From the NCBI GenBank assembly GCA_035513345.1, contig DATKCF010000036.1, positions 6,853 through 70,852 on the forward strand: a stretch of DNA of 64,000 nucleotides. The letters are read 5' to 3'. The first letter of the stretch is position 1. Each line of letters starts with the position of its first letter. The notes beneath the pieces were generated by a model. That model had not been told where the DNA came from, made no database searches, and was given only the letters and a program-made list of their open reading frames with translations. A program made the translations under genes and the position numbers. Shown here piece by piece: positions 62,756-64,000 of this stretch. This DNA is from DATKCF01 sp035513345 (GTDB taxonomy: Bacteria > Gemmatimonadota > Gemmatimonadetes > Longimicrobiales > RSA9).

Positions 62756-63762
62756 GCGACGAGGTCCGCGTGGGCATGCTCGGCCTGGGCTCGATCGCCC
62801 AGGTCGTTCACCTGCCCATCATCAGTCAGATGCCCGGCGTCCGCCTCGTCGCCGTCTGTGACGCCGACAACGCCAAGGCGCGCGCCATCGCCGCGCGTTT
62901 CGGCGTCGCGCGCGTCCACGCCACCGACACCGAAGTGTTCCGCGCCGACGACCTCGACGCACTCATCATCTGTACGCCCAGCCACCTCCATGCCGACCAG
63001 TCCATCGCGGCATTGGAGGAAGGCAAACACGTGCTCGTCGAAAAGCCGCTCGGCCTCACCGCCGAAGACGCCGGTCGCGTGATCGACGCTTCCGAGGCCG
63101 CCGGCCGGACCGTCATGGTCGCCATGAATCACCGGTACCGCCCGGACACAATGGCGCTCAAGCCGTTCGCGGACGGCGGAGAACTCGGTGAGATATTCAT
63201 GGCCCGCGGCGCATGGCTCAACCGCAAGCACCGGCTTGTCCGGCCGACGTGGCGGCACCGCCGGGCAACCGCCGGCGGCGGCGTCCTCATGGACCTCGGC
63301 GTCCAGCTCCTCGACCTCTGCCTGTGGGTCCTCGGCTTTCCGGAGGTCCACAGCATCAGTTGCCACACGCACCCCGGCGAGAACATGGAAGTCGAGGACT
63401 CCGCCGGTGTGCTGGCCCGCATGAAGAACGGCTCCATGATCTCGATCACACTGAGCTGGAGCCTCGTCGCCGAGCGCGACCGCCACTACATGCGGCTACT
63501 CGGAACCCGCGGTACGGCGGCCATCCAGCCGCTCGCCGTCTTCAAGGAAGTCGAGACCGGTGCGCTCATCGACGTCACGCCCAGTCTGGCCGTGGGCCGC
63601 GAGAATATGTACACCGCCTCGTATCGCGCCGAACTCGCCCATTTCATGCGCGTCGTCAAAGGCGAGGATACTATCGCGCCGCCACGCGATCAGGTCGAAC
63701 TGATGCGACTCATCGCGCTCGCCTACCGGTCCGCCGAAGAGCGATGCGAGGTGCAGCGCTAG
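62752..63762 (+). CDS. Gfo/Idh/MocA family oxidoreductase
   Basis: NAD(P)-dependent sugar or inositol-type dehydrogenase (336 aa). VRVGMLGLGSIAQVVHLPII binds the cofactor; LIICTPSHLHADQSIAALEE and GKHVLVEKPLGLT (EKP motif) are signatures. MDLGVQLLDLCLWVLGF carries the conserved Asp/His region of the second domain. The substrate is unknown. GTG start overlaps the preceding gene. Confidence 0.9.
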   Translation: MSDEVRVGMLGLGSIAQVVHLPIISQMPGVRLVAVCDADNAKARAIAARFGVARVHATDTEVFRADDLDALIICTPSHLHADQSIAALEEGKHVLVEKPLGLTAEDAGRVIDASEAAGRTVMVAMNHRYRPDTMALKPFADGGELGEIFMARGAWLNRKHRLVRPTWRHRRATAGGGVLMDLGVQLLDLCLWVLGFPEVHSISCHTHPGENMEVEDSAGVLARMKNGSMISITLSWSLVAERDRHYMRLLGTRGTAAIQPLAVFKEVETGALIDVTPSLAVGRENMYTASYRAELAHFMRVVKGEDTIAPPRDQVELMRLIALAYRSAEERCEVQR

Positions 63763-64000
63763 GTCTCGGCGGTCCTGTTGACACCCGCCTCAGCCTCTCG
63801 CCGGTTCCGCGTCTCCGTGAAAGCGCCCCGCTTTGCACTGCGGGAGAGGGGTGGGGGTACGGAGACGGAGAGGGGTCGGACGATGGAGGCGGAGTAGTTA
63901 GGATGAGAAGGTTGGCGGGAGCGGTGGCTGGCAGACGAAGGAGAAAAGGTTGGCCGACCTCGGTCGCGGAGTAGCATCGTGTGCTCTCCAACAAAAAAAC
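63763..64000. other. Window end, non-coding
   Basis: 238 nt without a supported gene. A CGCCCCGCTTTGCACTGCGG / GGAGAGGGGTGGGGG stretch (about 63820-63856) and a purine-rich run (63856-63950) stand out. The last bases read CAACAAAAAAAC. I see no terminator, promoter or repeat shared with the rest of the window. Confidence 0.4.

Overview
This 64 kb window is a GC-rich bacterial chromosome segment made almost entirely of core genes. It encodes a diderm envelope: LptD, a BamD-like lipoprotein, a complete Tol-Pal set, LolA and TatA/TatC. Several Gram-positive-style zinc forms also occur: adenylate kinase with a four-Cys lid, S4 with four N-terminal Cys, and L28 and L36 with Cys. Together with the many TPR proteins and a small DUF4321-type protein, this suggests a Gemmatimonadota-like organism. 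That assignment is an inference from gene content and style; no rRNA gene is present to confirm it.

Layout. 1-10450: the end of the spc ribosomal operon and the alpha operon (rpsH, rplF, rplR, rpsE, rpmD, rplO, secY, adk, map, rpmJ, rpsM, rpsK, rpsD, rpoA, rplQ), then an unknown membrane protein and rpmB, closed by a terminator. infA is absent from its usual place before rpmJ, and a good sigma70-type promoter lies there instead. 10543-16402: a CPA2 antiporter and a nucleotide-sugar/capsule group (WbpA-type dehydrogenase, CpsB-type phosphatase, UDP-xylose synthase divergent from UDP-glucose dehydrogenase). 16436-19532: TPR proteins, bamD and nadD. 19665-29633: secA, radC, rsh, uvrB, tsaE, tsaB, rimI. 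29871-41097: a LysM protein, a sugar epimerase, tolQ-tolR-tolA-tolB-pal-cpoB, nrdR, tatC, lptD. 41546-45241: histidine degradation (hutH, hutI, formiminotransferase) without hutU. 45249-48383: a TPR protein, a polyprenyl diphosphate synthase, a DUF4321 protein and tatA, converging on ppiD (minus strand). 50665-59138: an acidic TPR protein, aroQ, accB, accC, a comB-like gene, ftsK, lolA. 59197-63762: rimO, a SpoIID-family lipoprotein, an outer-membrane-type unknown and a Gfo/Idh/MocA oxidoreductase.

Genes are tightly packed. Translational coupling through ATGA, GTGA or TTGA start-stop overlaps is very common, and a CTGA case is likely at tsaE. The most unusual feature is a family of intergenic repeats built from TTTCTGG/CCAGAAA words. 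It fills the only three long spacers inside the ribosomal operon (before rpsH, rpsD and rpoA). Two copies share a 38-nt arm at 37 of 38 positions, and each has an inverted partner arm downstream. A second theme is a TAnnnT box 6-8 nt before the start codon of five genes, which suggests leaderless transcripts. I saw no CRISPR array, prophage, IS element, tRNA or rRNA gene.
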